From positions 69,978,309 to 70,042,308 of the forward strand of contig CM067344.1 of assembly GCA_034190875.2 (NCBI GenBank): a stretch of 64,000 nt of DNA, given 5' to 3'. Made by a program: the position numbers and the translations under genes. This DNA comes from Urechis unicinctus. Its lineage: Eukaryota; Annelida; Polychaeta; Xenopneusta; Urechidae. The notes beneath the pieces are model-generated. The model had not been told where the DNA came from, ran no database searches, and saw nothing but the letters and a program-made list of their open reading frames with translations. This document shows positions 1-13,712 of the stretch, piece by piece; position 1 is the first letter of the stretch; each line of letters starts with the position of its first letter.

Positions 1-1275
1 GAATGCTCATGGAGGTCATCTAGTAATTCCCTCTATCTGGGGTCTATGAAGGTTCTCCAGTACTCCTAGCTATCTGGTGTCCATGGAGGATCTCCAGCTC
101 CAGTTGGTGTCCATGGAGGTTCTCCAGTATTCCTCTCCAGTTGGTGTCCACTGAGGTTATCCAGTACTCTTTTCTAGCTGGCGGCCATGGAGGTTCTCCA
201 GTACTCCTCTCTATCTGGTGTCCATGGAGGTTCTCCAGTATTGCTCTCTATCTGATGTCCATGGAGATTCTCCAGTACTCCTCTCTATCTGGTGTCAATC
301 GAGGTTCTCCAAAACTCCTCTCTATCTGATGTCCATAAAGGTTCTTCTGTGCTCCTCTCTATCTGATGTCCTAGAGGTTCCCCAGTACTCCTAGATATCT
401 GGTGTCCATGGAGGTTATCCAGTACCCCTAGCTATCTGGTGTCAATGGAGTTTTCCTCTCTAGCTGGTGCCAATGGAGTTTCTCCAGTACTTCTAGCTAT
501 CTGATGTCCATTGAGGTTATCCAGTACTCCTCTTTATCTGATGTCCATCAACGTTCTCCAGTAGTCCTCTCTAATTGGTGTCCATAAAGGTTCTCCATTG
601 CTCCTCGCTGATGTATCTGATGTCCATCTCTAGTTGGTGTTGAGGTTCAGTAGCTCCTCTCTAGTTGGTGTCCATGGAGGTTCTCCATCAACGTTCTGCT
701 CCTCGCTATCCTTGGATGTACTCCAGTGGTCCTCTTCAGTATTCCTCTCTAGTTGGTGTCCATGGAGGTTCTCATGTATTCCTTTCTAGTTGGTGATCAT
801 GGAGGTTATACAGTACTCCTAGTTATCTGGTGTCCATAGGGGTTCTCCAGCATTCCTCCCTAGCTGGTGCCAATGGAGGTTCTCCAGTACCCTTAGCTAT
901 CTGATGTCAATGGAGGTTCTCTAGTACTCCTCTCTATCTGATTTATATCGAGGTTATCCAGTACTCATCTCTATCTGGTGTACATGAAGGTTATCCAGTA
1001 TTCCTCTCTATCTGGTGTCCACGGAGATTCTCCAGTATCCCTCTCTATCTGGTGTCCATGGAGATTCTCCAGTTCTTCTCTCTATCTGATGTCCATGGAG
1101 GTTCTCCAGTACTCCTCTCTATCTGGTGTCCATGGAAGTTCTCCAGTATTCCTCTCTATCTGGTGTCCATGGAAGTCTCCAGTACTTCCCTCTAGCTGGC
1201 GGCCATGGAGGTTCTCCAGTACTCCTCTCTCTCTGGTGTCCATGGAGGTTCTCCAGTACTCATCTCTATCTCACA
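1..1275. repeat. Minisatellite, 37-bp unit, runs off the left edge
   Basis: Repeats carry CCATGGAGGTTCTCCAGTAC followed by TCCTCTCTATCTGGTGT; two CCATGG starts at 185 and 222 set the 37-bp period. Copies vary by substitutions and small indels. Each unit contains a small foldback (GGAG, three bases, CTCC). A decayed tail continues to about 1465. The open frames at 141-329 and 978-1418 are repeat translations. Confidence 0.95.
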
Positions 1276-1465
1276 AGCGACTGAGACTAGTGTCACAGGA
1301 GGCCATCAAGCATTTCTATCTCTCTCCGGTGCCCATGAACGTTCTGTCCATTTGTCTAGCTGCCAAGGATGCTCTTTCACGCGCCTATCTGTCTGGTGTC
1401 TGTCCAACATCCATGTAGGTTTTTTAGCGTGCCTTTCTGGCCAATGGAGGTTCTCTCACGTGCCT

Positions 1466-2426
1466 ATCTGTGATATATTTACTAGGTTGTTACTTTCAAT
1501 CTTCTGCTCTTCAAGCTGGCCAATAGAAACCGTCCTTATATCATACCTAGCTGGCCAATCACGTGCGAATCTACCCTTGGGCTCTAATATCGTGGTCTGT
1601 GTGGCTACGGTACTTGATGTTTTGTGCACACTGCTTGTACGGCCTTTCACAAGGAACGGTCGTTTATGGAGAAATCTCCTCAAATCATTATTAAACATCG
1701 TTGCAGCCTGAACACAATGCCATCGACCCACAGTTACTGCCGTCAAAGTCACACAGCTCCCCACTCACCGCCGCATACGGGACAAAAACCTCGCCTTGTT
1801 TTGCTGGTTTACCAAAATGGGTGGTTATGAATTCCGTATACCCTCACACTAAAATAGAACACTCATAACATCGTCACATGGAACAAAAGTTATTCTGTTC
1901 TGCCATATCATGATGAACTCGGTGAACTCTTTCACGTCAACCTGAGGGCCAACACGGCAACCGTATGACGAACAATATACGGTCATTATTTCAGTTGCAG
2001 ACTACGACAAACAATAAAACTCCTTAAGATGCAATGGATTTTGAACAACTGGGGGAGTAGGAAACTTTGTTAGGTAATACATCTGACAGGAACCAAGGAG
2101 ACGCCCTACTGGTACAAGGGCGGATGGCAGGCGCAGCTGTGTGTCGAAAACAGAATCGGCCTCCTCTCATCTCCAGCTAGGGTCGTGGCTAACCTGGACA
2201 GTGACATCAAAGCTTATAGAAAAAACACAACATAACTAGGCAGTTACCACACTGAATCGGACAGACCTCCATTGCACGATTGCCCGAGCTACTGAGAGCT
2301 CTGAAGCAGCTGCAGCACAATAAGCCATTGACGATACTAGCATACCCATATCCCAGGGACGCATTGAACACGCACACGCGCTCACGTTTCAAACAAACAT
2401 GCACGACAAATATGTCAATGGTTGTC
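1466..2426. other. No feature seen
   Basis: Non-repetitive sequence. Short open frames on both strands overlap each other and have no splice or domain support. Confidence 0.5.
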
Positions 2427-3020
2427 ATGGCGCGATAAACCTAGTCGACATGGCGCGATAAACCCAGACGTCATAAAGAGATGAAGTCGGTCGTCATGGC
2501 GCGATGAAACCCAATCGTAATTGCGCGATGAAATCTTGTCGTAACGGCGCGTTAAACCCATCTGCATCGGCGCGATAAACCCATCTGTAACGGCGATAAA
2601 CCCATCTGCATCGGCACGATAAACCCATCTGCATCGGCGCGATAAACCCATCTGTAACGGCGCGATAAACCCATCTGCAACGGCGCGATAAACCCATCTG
2701 TAACGGCGCGATAAACCCATCTGTAACGGCGCGATAAACCCATCTGTAACGGCGCGATAAACCCATCTGCATCGGCACGATAAACCCATCGGCGCGATAA
2801 ACCCATCTGCATCGGCGCAATAAACCCATCTGTAACGGCGCGATAAACCCATCTGCATCGGCACGATAAACCCATCTGTAACGGCGCGATAAACCCATCT
2901 GCATCGGCACGATAAACCCATCTGTAACGGCGCGATAAACCCATCTGCATCGGCACGATAAACCCATCTGTAACGGCGCGATAAAAACCCATCTGCATCG
3001 GCGCAATAAAACCGTAGTCT
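2427..3020. repeat. Minisatellite, 24-bp unit
   Basis: Units of the form GCGCGATAAACCCATCTG plus TAACGG or CATCGG repeat about 23 times. The 24-bp period is divisible by three and the unit lacks stops on the minus strand, so three overlapping minus-strand open frames run through it with an MGLSRRYRWVYRAV-type peptide. These are not genes. Confidence 0.95.
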
Positions 3021-3640
3021 GCATGGCGAGATAAACCCAGTACGGTCATGGTGAGATAAACGCGTCATGGCGAGAAACCCAATAGTCATGGCGAGATAAA
3101 CCCAGTAGACATGACAAGATAAACCCAGTAGTCATGGTGAGATAAACCCAGTAGTCATGGCGAGATAAACCCAGTAGTCATGCGTGAGATAAACCGAGTC
3201 GTCATGGCGAGATAAACCGAGTAGTCATCATGAGAGATAAACCAGTAGTCATGGACGAGATAAACCCAGTAGTCATGGTGAGATACCCAGTAGTCATGAC
3301 GAGAGATAAACCGAGTAGTCATGACGAGATAAATAAGTCCATGACGAGATAAACCGAGTAGTCATGGTGAGATAAACCCAGTAGTCATGGTGAGATAAAC
3401 CGAGTAGTCATGACGAGATAAACCGAGTAGTCATGACGAGATAAACCCAGTAGTCATGGTGAGATAAACCGAGTAGTCATGGCGAGATAAACCCAGTAGT
3501 CATGGCGAGATAAACCCAGTAGTCATGGGCGAGAAACCCAGTAGTCATGGCGAGATAAACCGAGTAGTCATGGCGAGATAAACCGAGTAGTCATGACGAG
3601 ATAAACCGAGTCGTCATGGCGAGATAAACCCAGTCGCCAT
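3020..3640. repeat. Minisatellite, 23-bp unit, sister of the preceding array
   Basis: Units of the form TCATGGCGAGATAAACCCAG plus TAG follow directly. They share GATAAACCCA with the 24-bp array but have a one-base shorter period and a different left half. Frame is lost, so no long ORF. A degenerate tail with GATAAAGCCAGCTGTTAGGG-type units continues to about 3865. Confidence 0.93.
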
Positions 3641-3865
3641 TGCGAAACATAAAGCCAGTTGCCCTTATAAAACTCGCCATCAGAGCATGATAAAGGTAGC
3701 TGTCATAGGCTGAAAAGCCAGCTTCCAGACCCCGATAAAGCCAGCTGTTAGGGCCCTAAAAAGCTAGCTGTTAAGGCCCGATAGTACCAATGTTAGGGCC
3801 TGATAGAGCGCCAGTTGCTAGGGCCTGATAGAGCTTATAAAGCTGTTAGAGCTTGATAGAGCCAG

Positions 3866-5129
3866 CTGCCTCCTTTGTCACTATGTTTCACATCACGCCA
3901 CTTTATGATAGAATGTGTATCAGCGCGTTTGTACAGTTCAAGGCTTCACTTTCAGCAATGTGTATCAGTGCGTTTGTACAGTTCACTTGATGTTGATCAC
4001 TGATATTCAATGGTTGATCGACACGGCTCGTTATCGGCCAGCACGCACACTGACCATGCTATCGGGATATAGGTTGGAGGGATGGGGGCAACTGCAGTGA
4101 ATCTGCCAAGAGATCGCTAGTTCCTCTACCCATTAATCAAGCTACGCCTTATAAATCATGAATCGTATTTTCTGGCGAGCGCACCTGTCTAGTCGTTGTA
4201 ACACCATGTTAGCCTCCACTCTGCTTCAGCATAGTTTTCTTTCACAAGCAGCTATCTAGCTGGGGTAGTGAGGCCGTGTCAAAGCGAACGTCCCCTCACC
4301 ACCACGAGTACCGCGCGTCATACACGCCGACCTCCCCCAGGACGCTCGCTCAATCTGAAATGACATCTCTCTGAACCCTACCCCCTCGCGTACCTCGCTT
4401 AGTAAAAACGCCTTCCAGTTTCTAAGCAACGCATCCACGTTAACAACAACCTTATCATCCTATTACTGTGACCTTATAAGGTAACACTATACACCTGTGT
4501 CAACCCGACCCGAGCAGGGAGTTTTGGTGGCTGGGGCATAACAACGGATCCCCCAGACCGGAGCCAGTCTTCAGGCAATGTGGACATCCATATACTCTCC
4601 CCTGGCTCCGGGTTTGCCCACGTACAGTATCCCTGAGAACTGTTGCGTGGAAAACCGAGAAGTTTAATTGTCTTTGTTCGTTTGAACTGGTTGTTAACAG
4701 ATGTTTCGTGAGACTCTAACGAGTGAGTGGTCAATCGTTATTTGTCTATACAATCTGCAGTGAGTTTCGCAACCATCTGCTCTCCAGGGCAATTGATCAT
4801 TTATCAATACTCGATCGATACATAATGGCACATTAAGCCTCATTATAACATGAATTACGGACTTCGGGCATTGTGACAAAATGATCAGGTTTAAATTCTT
4901 TTATTGGCGTAAGGTCCTCAGTCAAGGAAATTATTTCCTATTAAAGATCATTAGTACAAACAACAGACTACTTGCACCTATTTATTATGTTGCGAGATTC
5001 GGGAGAAACCAGATAATGGGATACGTCTGCGTTACAGAGAGCTTAACATAGCCGGGTAGTACAACGCGACGGACTGCGACGAATGTACCAGAAAGAAAGA
5101 AACACAGATGCAGCGTTTCACACTTGGTG
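3866..5129. other. Intergenic; one short direct duplication
   Basis: A 29-bp sequence at 3912-3940 recurs at 3957-3985 with one mismatch. Otherwise nothing was recognised. Confidence 0.6.
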
Positions 5130-6001
5130 CTGTAGGGAATGTTGTGTCTCAGATGCTGTTGACGGGGAGATAGATGTACTTGGTGTGGGACTGATCAAAG
5201 TGGTTGTTGTGTCTCAGATCCTGTTGACGGGGAGATAGGTGTTCTTGGTGTGGGACTGATCAAGGTGGATGTTGTGTGTCAGATCCTGTTGACAGGGAGA
5301 TAGGTGTACTTGGTGTGGGACTGATCAAGGTGGATGTTGTGTGTCAGATCCTGTTGACGGGGAGATAGGTGTACTTGGTGTGGGACTGATCAAGGTGGTT
5401 GTTGTGTCTCAGATCCTGTTGACGGGGAGATAGGTGTATTTGGTGTGGGACTGATCAAGGTGGTTGTTGTGTGTCAGGTTCTGTTGACGGGGAGATAGGT
5501 GTTCTTGGTGTGGGGCTGATCAAGGTGGTTGTTGTGTGTCAGGTTCTGTTGACGGGGAGATAGGTGTATTTGGTGTGGGACTGATCAAGGTGGTTGCTGT
5601 GTCTCAGATCCTGTTGACAGGGAGATAGGTGTTCTTGGTGTGGGGCTGATCAAGGTGGTTGTTGTGTCTCAGGTCCTGTTGACGGGGAGATAGGTGTTCT
5701 TGGTGTGGGACTGATCAAGGTGGTTGTTGTGTCTCAGATCCTGTTGACAGGGAGATAGGTGTACTTGGTGTGGGACTGATCAAGGTGGTTGTTGTGTCTC
5801 AGGTCCTGTTGACGGGGAGATAGGTGTTCTTGGTGTGGGACTGATCAAGGTGGTTGTTGTGTCTCAGATCCTGTTGACAGGGAGATAGGTGTTCTTGGTG
5901 TGGGACTGATCAAGGTGGTTGTTGTGTCTCAGGTCCTGTTGACAGGGAGATAGGTGTACTTGGTGTGGGACTGATCAAGGTGGTTGTTATGTCTCAGATC
6001 C
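5130..6001. repeat. Minisatellite, 65-bp unit, about 13 copies
   Basis: CTGTTGACGGGGAGATAGGT recurs every 65 bp (for example at 5221, 5286 and 5351), followed by TTGGTGTGGGACTGATCAAG. This is the longest unit in the window. Copies differ at a few fixed positions (GAC/GG or GACAGG; GTACTT or GTTCTT), showing internal shuffling of variants. Confidence 0.95.
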
Positions 6002-7529
6002 TACACCCATCGTGCTTATGCCCTTTCCATGGTACCTGAAAGGCTAATATTGGACCAATAATCGATAACCACGAAATAAGACCTTTCTTTTGAAACTGTC
6101 TTTGATTTGTTTAAGATATTGCCTACAGTATGAGGAAAATATAGCACCCTAATGAACCGAAAGGCAAAAACACATCCGCAAAACGAGCCATACGGATTCA
6201 GGTGACGTCGATTGGCGCGGTGTTCCGTAACAACCTGCTTTTTAATCATTCGCTCTTGTTGATAAGTAGTTCCTAATAGAACCAGAGCCCCGGAAAGATT
6301 GAAAAATAAATCGTATTAGGTAGCGTCTAACGGGCGAATGTAAACAGAAGCGGGACACATGTGCGCGCGTAGATGAGCTGTATTCATGACTGAATAGAGC
6401 CTGTTGTCTCAAACAGCATGCACAGGCGGAGAGAAAAATGAGAGTTGGGAGAAAAATTACGCACGTTACGTAATGAAGCCGGCACAGAATGCACGTGACA
6501 AGCCCGATTTGCCAGATCGCGGAAAGGCAATAGTTGTACAGAAGTCTCTCTGGTGGTTCAGTGTAGAAATAAAACAGGTAACCTACAAGACCTACAGCTG
6601 GGTCAACAAAAAAAACCGGGCTCAAATCCAGGCCTGAACTATTGCCCGGAAACGCGCTCCTTCCATACCTCCATTCCCTTGTTTACTGCGCATGCGCGGC
6701 AAAGCTGACCGTATTGCGCATGTGTAATTACTCTTTGATATGTTTGAGTTTTCGTTTTTTGTGACTTCTGGTCCGTTTCTTCCTTCTGGTGCTTACGTCT
6801 ATTTAGAGAACACGTAAAAGGCAACATGCAAGGGACATTAAGTAATTGTGCGTAGCATCATCTGACTACAAAGCACAGCATCGTTCAGTGAAAAGGCCAG
6901 TGAAAAATACAGTCCACTAAAGGTATTTGCAGAGTAAACCCGAGTGATGCCACGCCATCCCTTCTCCTAATCACAAATATGCTAAACTAAGTCCAAGCCA
7001 CACGTCATCATGCATTGGCGAGATGTGCGCGTTTCAATCAGTTTAGCGCTAACTGAAGAGGCTGCTGTCATCGCCTAATCCCGACAATACATAACGACCC
7101 TAACTGTCATCGCATACACTGCCAACGTATCCATAAAATATCCTCTTTTTCTCCGTTGCGTAGAAAAACGCCCAATGTCCCGCGGCATATGTGGACATTC
7201 CGTGCATTAAACACGCATGGTCGTTATTTTTTTTTATCAAACTATGTTTGTAGAAGGCTATAAATAGCGGGCTGCTGCCTGTGCGGGTACCTAATAGAAG
7301 CTGAGCCCCAACGGTATCAGATCGGGGACACCAAACAGCGAATGTCGTAGACCATCTATCTAAGCCACTTATCATTCGCTGCTTGTGGGAGTAATCTGGT
7401 TTTCTGCTTCCACAGTTGATCCTTATAATACATGGTCTACGGATTAAGACATGCCCTAAATGTGCAATGCAAACGCTGATTTGAGTACAATACAAGACGT
7501 CTTAAACTCAATATAAAAACGCCATGATT
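6002..7529. other. No feature seen
   Basis: Non-repetitive sequence with overlapping short open frames on opposite strands (for example around 6242-6637) and no supporting splice signals or domains. Confidence 0.5.
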
Positions 7530-9300
7530 TCGACGAAATGACTACTACGACATGATTACTATAAGACGATCACAACATGATAATGACCAGGTGATAACGG
7601 AATAATAACATCAACATGATAACGGAATGACAACGACAAGATGATAACGGAATGACAACATCAACATGATAACGGAATGACAACGACAGGATGATAACAG
7701 AATGACAACGACAAGATGATAACGGAATAACAACATCAACATGATAATGGAATGACAACGACAAGATGATAACGGAATGACAACATCAACATGATAACGG
7801 AATGACAATGACAGGATGATAACGGAATGACAACAAAAAGATGATACAGAATGACATCGACAAGATGATAACGGAACGACAACATCAACATGATAACGGA
7901 ATGACAACGACAAGATGATAACGGAATGACAACGACAAGATGATAACGGAATGACAACGTCAACATGATAACGGAATGACAACGACAAGATGATAACGGA
8001 ATGACAACATCAACATGATAACGGAATGACAACGACAGGATGACAACGGAATGACAACGACAAAATGATAACGGAATGACAACATCAACATGATAATGCA
8101 ATGACAACGACAGGATGATAACGGAATGACAACATCAACATGATAACGGAATGACAACGACAAGATGATAACGGAATGACAACATCAACATGATAACGGA
8201 AAGACAATGACAGGAAGATAACTGAATGACAACGACAAGATGATAACGGAATGACAACATCAGCATGATAACGGAATGAAAACGACAGGATGATAACGGA
8301 ATGACAACGACAAGATGATAACGGAAAGACAATGACAGGATGATAACGGAATGACAATGACAAGATGATAACGGAATGACAACGACAAAATGATAACGGA
8401 ATGATAACGACAGGATGATAACGGAATGATAATGACAAGATGATAACGGAATGACAACATCAACATGATAACGGAATGACAACGACAGGATGACAACGGA
8501 ATGACAACGACAAGATGATAACGGAATGACAACATCAACATGATAATGCAATGACAACGACAGGATGATAACGGAATGACAACATCAACATGATAACGGA
8601 ATGACAACGACAAGATGATAACGGAATGACAACATCAACATGATAACGGAAAGACAATGACAGGAAGATAACTGAATGACAACGACAAGATGATAACGGA
8701 ATGACAACATCAGCATGATAACGGAATGAAAACGACAGGATGATAACGGAATGACAACGACAAGATGATAACGGAATGACAATGATAGGATGATAACGGA
8801 ATGACAATGACAAGATGATAACGGAATGACAACGACAAAATGTTAACGGAATGATAACAACATGATAATGGAATGACAACGACAGGATGATTACGGAATG
8901 ACAACATCAACATGATAACGGAATGAAAACGACAAGATGATAACGGAATGACAACATCAACATGATAACGGAATGACAACGACAGGATGATAACTGAATG
9001 ACAACGACAATATGATAACGGAATGACAATGACAAGATGATAACGGAAAGACAATGACAGGATGATAACGGAATGACAATGACAAGATGATAACGGAATG
9101 ACAACGACAAAATGATAACGGAATGATAACGACAGGATGATAACGGAATGATAATGACAAGATGATAACGGAATGACAACGACAAGATGATAATGGAATG
9201 ACAACGACAGGATGATAACGGAATGACAACGACAGGATGATAACGGAATGACAACGACAAGATGATAACGGAATGACAACGACAACATGATAACCAAATG
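7530..9300. repeat. Minisatellite, 25-bp unit, about 70 copies, with higher-order repeats
   Basis: GATAACGGAATGACAACGAC or GATAACGGAATGACAACATC, each plus five bases, alternate at 25 bp. This is the largest array in the window. A block of about 370 bp at 8041-8410 recurs almost base for base at 8491-8860 (18 units later). Minus-strand open frames (VVIPLSSCRCHSVI-type peptide) arise because three units make 75 bp, a multiple of three. Confidence 0.96.
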
Positions 9301-9496
9301 ATAAAGAGAAGTTGATCACGGCATTTTAACGACAGTTAAAAACAACATGAAATTGACAACATGAAAACAATATGATAACGACGACATGATAGAAACCGAC
9401 GCGATGACGATTAGACCAGTGATAGTATGGCTTGAAAATGAAAACGAGGCTTTAAAAACAAAGAAGGTTACCGAATTGTGATTAGGGCAATATATT

Positions 9497-10325
9497 ATCA
9501 TGACGACGATGATATACGATAACGACGAAGCCGATATAACAACGACGATGGGATCAATCCAATATGCTAACGACGATGGGATCAATCCGATATGCCAACG
9601 ACGATGGGATCAAGCCAATGTGGTAACGACATTGGGATCAATCCGATATGCTAACGACGATGGAATCAATCCGATATGCTAACGACGATAGGATCAAGCC
9701 AATGTGCTAACGACATTGGGACAAGACAATATGATGGCGACGATGGTGTGAAGCCGGTATGAGAGCGACGATGGGATCAATCCAATATGCTAACGACGTC
9801 GGGATCAAGCAGATATGGGAATGTGGATGGGATAAAACCGATATGGTAATAACGATGGGATCAAGCTGATATGCTAACGAAGAAATAAGGCAGATCTGGT
9901 GACGAACATGAGATCAAGCCAATATGGTAACGACGATGGGATCAATCTTGTTATGGTTACTAAGTTGGGATAAAGCCGATATCATAACAACGTTGGATTC
10001 AAGTCGTTATGCTGACGAAGATGAGATCAAGCTGATTTGGTAACAACCACGGGAACAAGCCGGTATGATGACGACGATGGGATCAAGCCGATATGGTACT
10101 GACGGTGAAATGAAAACGATATGGTAACGACAAATGAATGAACCATATATGGTAACGATGATGGGATCAAGCCGATCTGGTAACGATGATGGGATCAAGC
10201 CGATCTGGTGACGATGATGGGATCAAGCCGATCTGGAAACGATGATGGGATCAAGCCGATCTGGTGACGATGATGGGATCAAGCCGATCTGGTGACGATG
10301 ATGGGATCAAGCCGATATGATGACG
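9497..10325. repeat. Minisatellite, 28-bp unit, degenerate
   Basis: TAACGACGATGGGATCAATC plus CGATATGC at 28 bp, diverged in the middle and more uniform at 10140-10325, where the unit contains GATGGGATCAAGCCGATCTG. It lies beside the 25-bp array, separated by a 200-bp zone of GATAACGAC-like degenerate sequence, so the two may be related. Confidence 0.9.
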
Positions 10326-12884
10326 ACGGCGTGACCGGGAAAGTGGCGAGAACAGCGTTATTTGAAGCAGAATGCGTTACTTTGGGACGACCGCCAGGTC
10401 TACGACAAAGTCAAGATACAACATCGCTCTCCAAGTATACCGGTAAGCCGCTACTTGTCTCCCAAAACTCCGCCCATATGGCATCAGCCACGTAATTGCG
10501 TATCGCAATCGGGGACCGACGAGTGTAGTAGCATCTCTTAAAATGAACATTTGCTTCACGCCAACTTTTCCCCCAGAGATTTCGGAGTTGCTGGGGTAAC
10601 ACGTGATGACACCGTAGGTATTTGCTTGGGAAATCGCGTGTCAACGAAACCACCGCGCGCAAAAAAATCTTAGGAGTTGTCATAATTGGTTTTAAAACAC
10701 GATTGTGAGAGAATATTTCCTTCTGCGACTTCAATGAATTAATCACAGATAGCCCGGACTAGGCGTGCATGCGTTAGTCGGCCGCTGTCACGCGGGCATG
10801 TGTGCACACGATGACATGAAGCCTAATCTCAATTAATATAGCTATTACTTAATGCTGCATCTGCTTCTTATAAATACTACATGTATTGTATGGTATGGCG
10901 AGGGGTGGCTTGGGCCCAGTGGAGATGTGTGTATTGTTCGTACTGCTTCTAATGGATTGCGCCTCATATGGACGCTCAGTATACGATCTAGCTGATACGA
11001 ATGTCGGGTCTAACTTTACTAACAACACACTAATATTTGTCATAGCCCTCGAACTTAGTCCTACATGCTTCAACCTAACTAGTCGCCCCAACGTAGCCAT
11101 CATGCAGAGATACTTGTGCCGGGATAACTCATTGGTCGGGCAGGCGAGCTTTCTCTCGACCGCACAGTTTCTCCCAAACCCCCTATTGCTCAGCGTCTCA
11201 TTATCTATCAAATTATATCAAATGCTCTGACCCGCGCTATAGTTGCTGTGTCACCAAACCCCACAGCTGCTAAATCCAACCCCGAGCCCCGTACCAGCTC
11301 CTCAGAGGAACATGAATAAGCTGAGAAATGCCTCTTTAAAGCGAGTTTTTTTATCCGGTTGGCAGCGGTGGAGGAGGAGACGTGGTAATGCCTGGAGCAG
11401 GCCAGCTTTGGTTATGAGTCTCGCGGGCCGTCGACCGTGCAAGGCGCGCTCTACAATGCATGCTACTCCAGTCTCCATACCACTGCCTCATTCGCCCATA
11501 CACCCACATCCATCCTCATTGACGCCACCCCGCGCCCCCGTACACGCATACAGCCCCCTCTTCCCTCCGCCTCAGATAACGTCCCACGCACAAATGCCAC
11601 AGCATGCGCCTGCCACATAAGTTTCCCAGTCCCTTGATTTTTTCCCCTTTACCCCATCTCCGTTCTAAACCCCGCAACCGGCCAAGTAATGGCCCAACTC
11701 GGACGCACGCTCACAAATATCGGGGTGCGACAACCCTTTCCCTTACAAGCACCGGACATCGAGTTGCCTTTGCCCGTGTAGCAGCAGCAGCGGCGGCATG
11801 AGGCAAAAGGGAGGCACGCAGCGTGCCTGTGGTCTGCCACGCGCGTCCATCATCCTCCCAGCGTGGGCGAACGCGCACACTGCACACCCGAGGGACTCGT
11901 ATTGTTATCGCCCTGAAAAAAACACGTCGGGTAACAGGCAAGTCAGAGGGGAGGCCCGTTCCTGACTGCCCCACATAGATACACTATGATAAACGACCGT
12001 TATGACGTAGATGCCCGTGCCGTTTCAATGCGCGGAACTCCAATGAACGTCTCCGCGTTCTTGCAACAACACAAGCAAGTCATGCGTAAGCGAGAAAATG
12101 AACGACGCACATTTTTCACTTGCATAGAAGGGCTTTGAAAGAGGTACAAGAAATGGGGCAGGGAAATCAAACTCAATAATTCAATTAAACAATGTATACA
12201 CCAAACAGCAGGCAGTAAATCGCAAGCGCTTTCATTGAACGACGAGTTTGTCCCGGAATGGCGACAAAAAGAAGGGCCAAGAGGACGTACGCCTTGTGGT
12301 CATGCCATAGACACACCCCATATTCACAACCATTCCAAATTGCCACCAGTACCGGTCGGATTGGCTTGCTACAACGTGCGCAGCTACAAACTGTAAGTGA
12401 GTCCCTATTTCTAATTAGTAGCTCGGTCAGTGAGTGAGTGAGACAATGACGTCACATTATCAAGTTTTGAACATCATTCACTTACTTACACCGCAGATGA
12501 CGTGCTACTCAATGTGTAGAAGTAGCGTGCAAGGAGGTGGAATTACGGAATGTTGAATCCAGCGGATAATAGCGATTGTAAGTTCAGACACGGGTTGTGT
12601 GGCGCTACAGAATGACAGAGTGCTCATGGATGGAAAGTGAGGGGACGAGTGTTGGGCGAGGGAAGCATGGGGTGGGGGGTGGGGGCCGAATTGGGTGAGT
12701 GGGGGCCAAGTGGAGGATGAGGAGGTGAAGTGGTGGACGGGGTGGATGAGTGGTAGGTGAAGGGGCCAAGTAACAACAATCCTAAATAGGCCAGTTAGTG
12801 ACTCATATAAAACCCCTCACACAGGCCAATTCAACATCCCAAAACATCACACAACAAATCTGTAAGTATAACGTCTTATTATAG
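10326..12884. other. Intergenic; GC-rich and G-rich patches
   Basis: The stretch 11240-11980 is GC-rich with many CpG and low-complexity proline-type frames. 12655-12775 is G-rich on the plus strand. An open frame at 10886-11230 begins with a hydrophobic stretch but has no other support. No gene is claimed. Confidence 0.45.
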
Positions 12885-13712
12885 GACCACACCCAAATAA
12901 GACAATATAGCATCCCAATGAAACACACGCAAATAGGGCAGTATAGCATCCCAATGAAACACACGCAAATAGGGCAGTATAGCATCCCAATGAAACACAC
13001 GCAAATAGGGCAGTATAGCATCCAAATGAAACACATACAAATAGGGCAGTATAGCATCCCAATGAAACACACGCAAATAGGGCAGTATAGCATCCCAATG
13101 AAACACATACAAATAGGGCAGTATAGCATCCCAATGAAACACATACAAATAGGGCAGTATAGCATCCCAATGAAACACATACAAATAGGGCAGTATAGCA
13201 TCCCAATGAAACACACCCAAATAATGCAGTATTGCATCTCAATGTAACACACGCAAATAGGGCAGTATAGCATCCTGACGAAACACAACCAAATAGGGCA
13301 GTATAGCATCCTGACGAAACACAACCAAATAGGGCAGTATAGCATCCTGACGAAACACAACCAAATAGGGCAGTATAGCATCCTGACGAAACACAACCAA
13401 ATAGGGCAGTATAGCATCCTGAAGAAACACAACCAAATAGGGCAGTATAGCATCCTGACGAAACACAACCAAATAGGGCAGTATAGCATCCTGACGAAAC
13501 ACAACCAAATAGGGAAGTATAGCATCCTGACGAAACACAACCAAATAGGGCAGTATAGCATCCTGACGAAACACAACCAAATAGGGCAGTATAGCATCCC
13601 AATAAAGAACACCCATATAAGACAGTATAGCATCCCAATGAAACAAACACTAATAGGGGTATATAGCATCCTAATGAAACACACACGAATAGGGCAGTAT
13701 AACATCCCAATG
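12885..13712. repeat. Minisatellite, 36-bp unit, about 23 copies in two blocks
   Basis: All copies share AAATAGGGCAGTATAGCATC. In 12885-13250 the junction is CCAATGAAACACACGC or CATAC; in 13255-13590 it is CTGACGAAACACAACC. After 13590 the first type returns in diverged form. Period 36 keeps frame, so up to three minus-strand frames and one plus-strand frame are open (CYTALFGCVSSG-type peptide). These are not genes. Confidence 0.96.

Noticed and set aside
2415-3089. 224-codon minus-strand frame with a regular MGLSRRYRWVYRAV-like repeat
   Set aside because: Frame-preserving 24-bp array; frame is lost as soon as the unit becomes 23 bp.
2427-3640. Regularly spaced repeats resembling a CRISPR array
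   Set aside because: Units are contiguous with no unique spacers, and the context is eukaryotic. The same holds for the other arrays.
6601-6640. GGGCTCAAATCC, a tRNA B-box-like motif
   Set aside because: No matching A box or cloverleaf could be drawn upstream.
10886-11230. Open frame with a signal-peptide-like start (MCVLFVLLLMDCASYG)
   Set aside because: No recognisable domain, the opposite strand is equally open, and it lies beside GC-rich low-complexity sequence.
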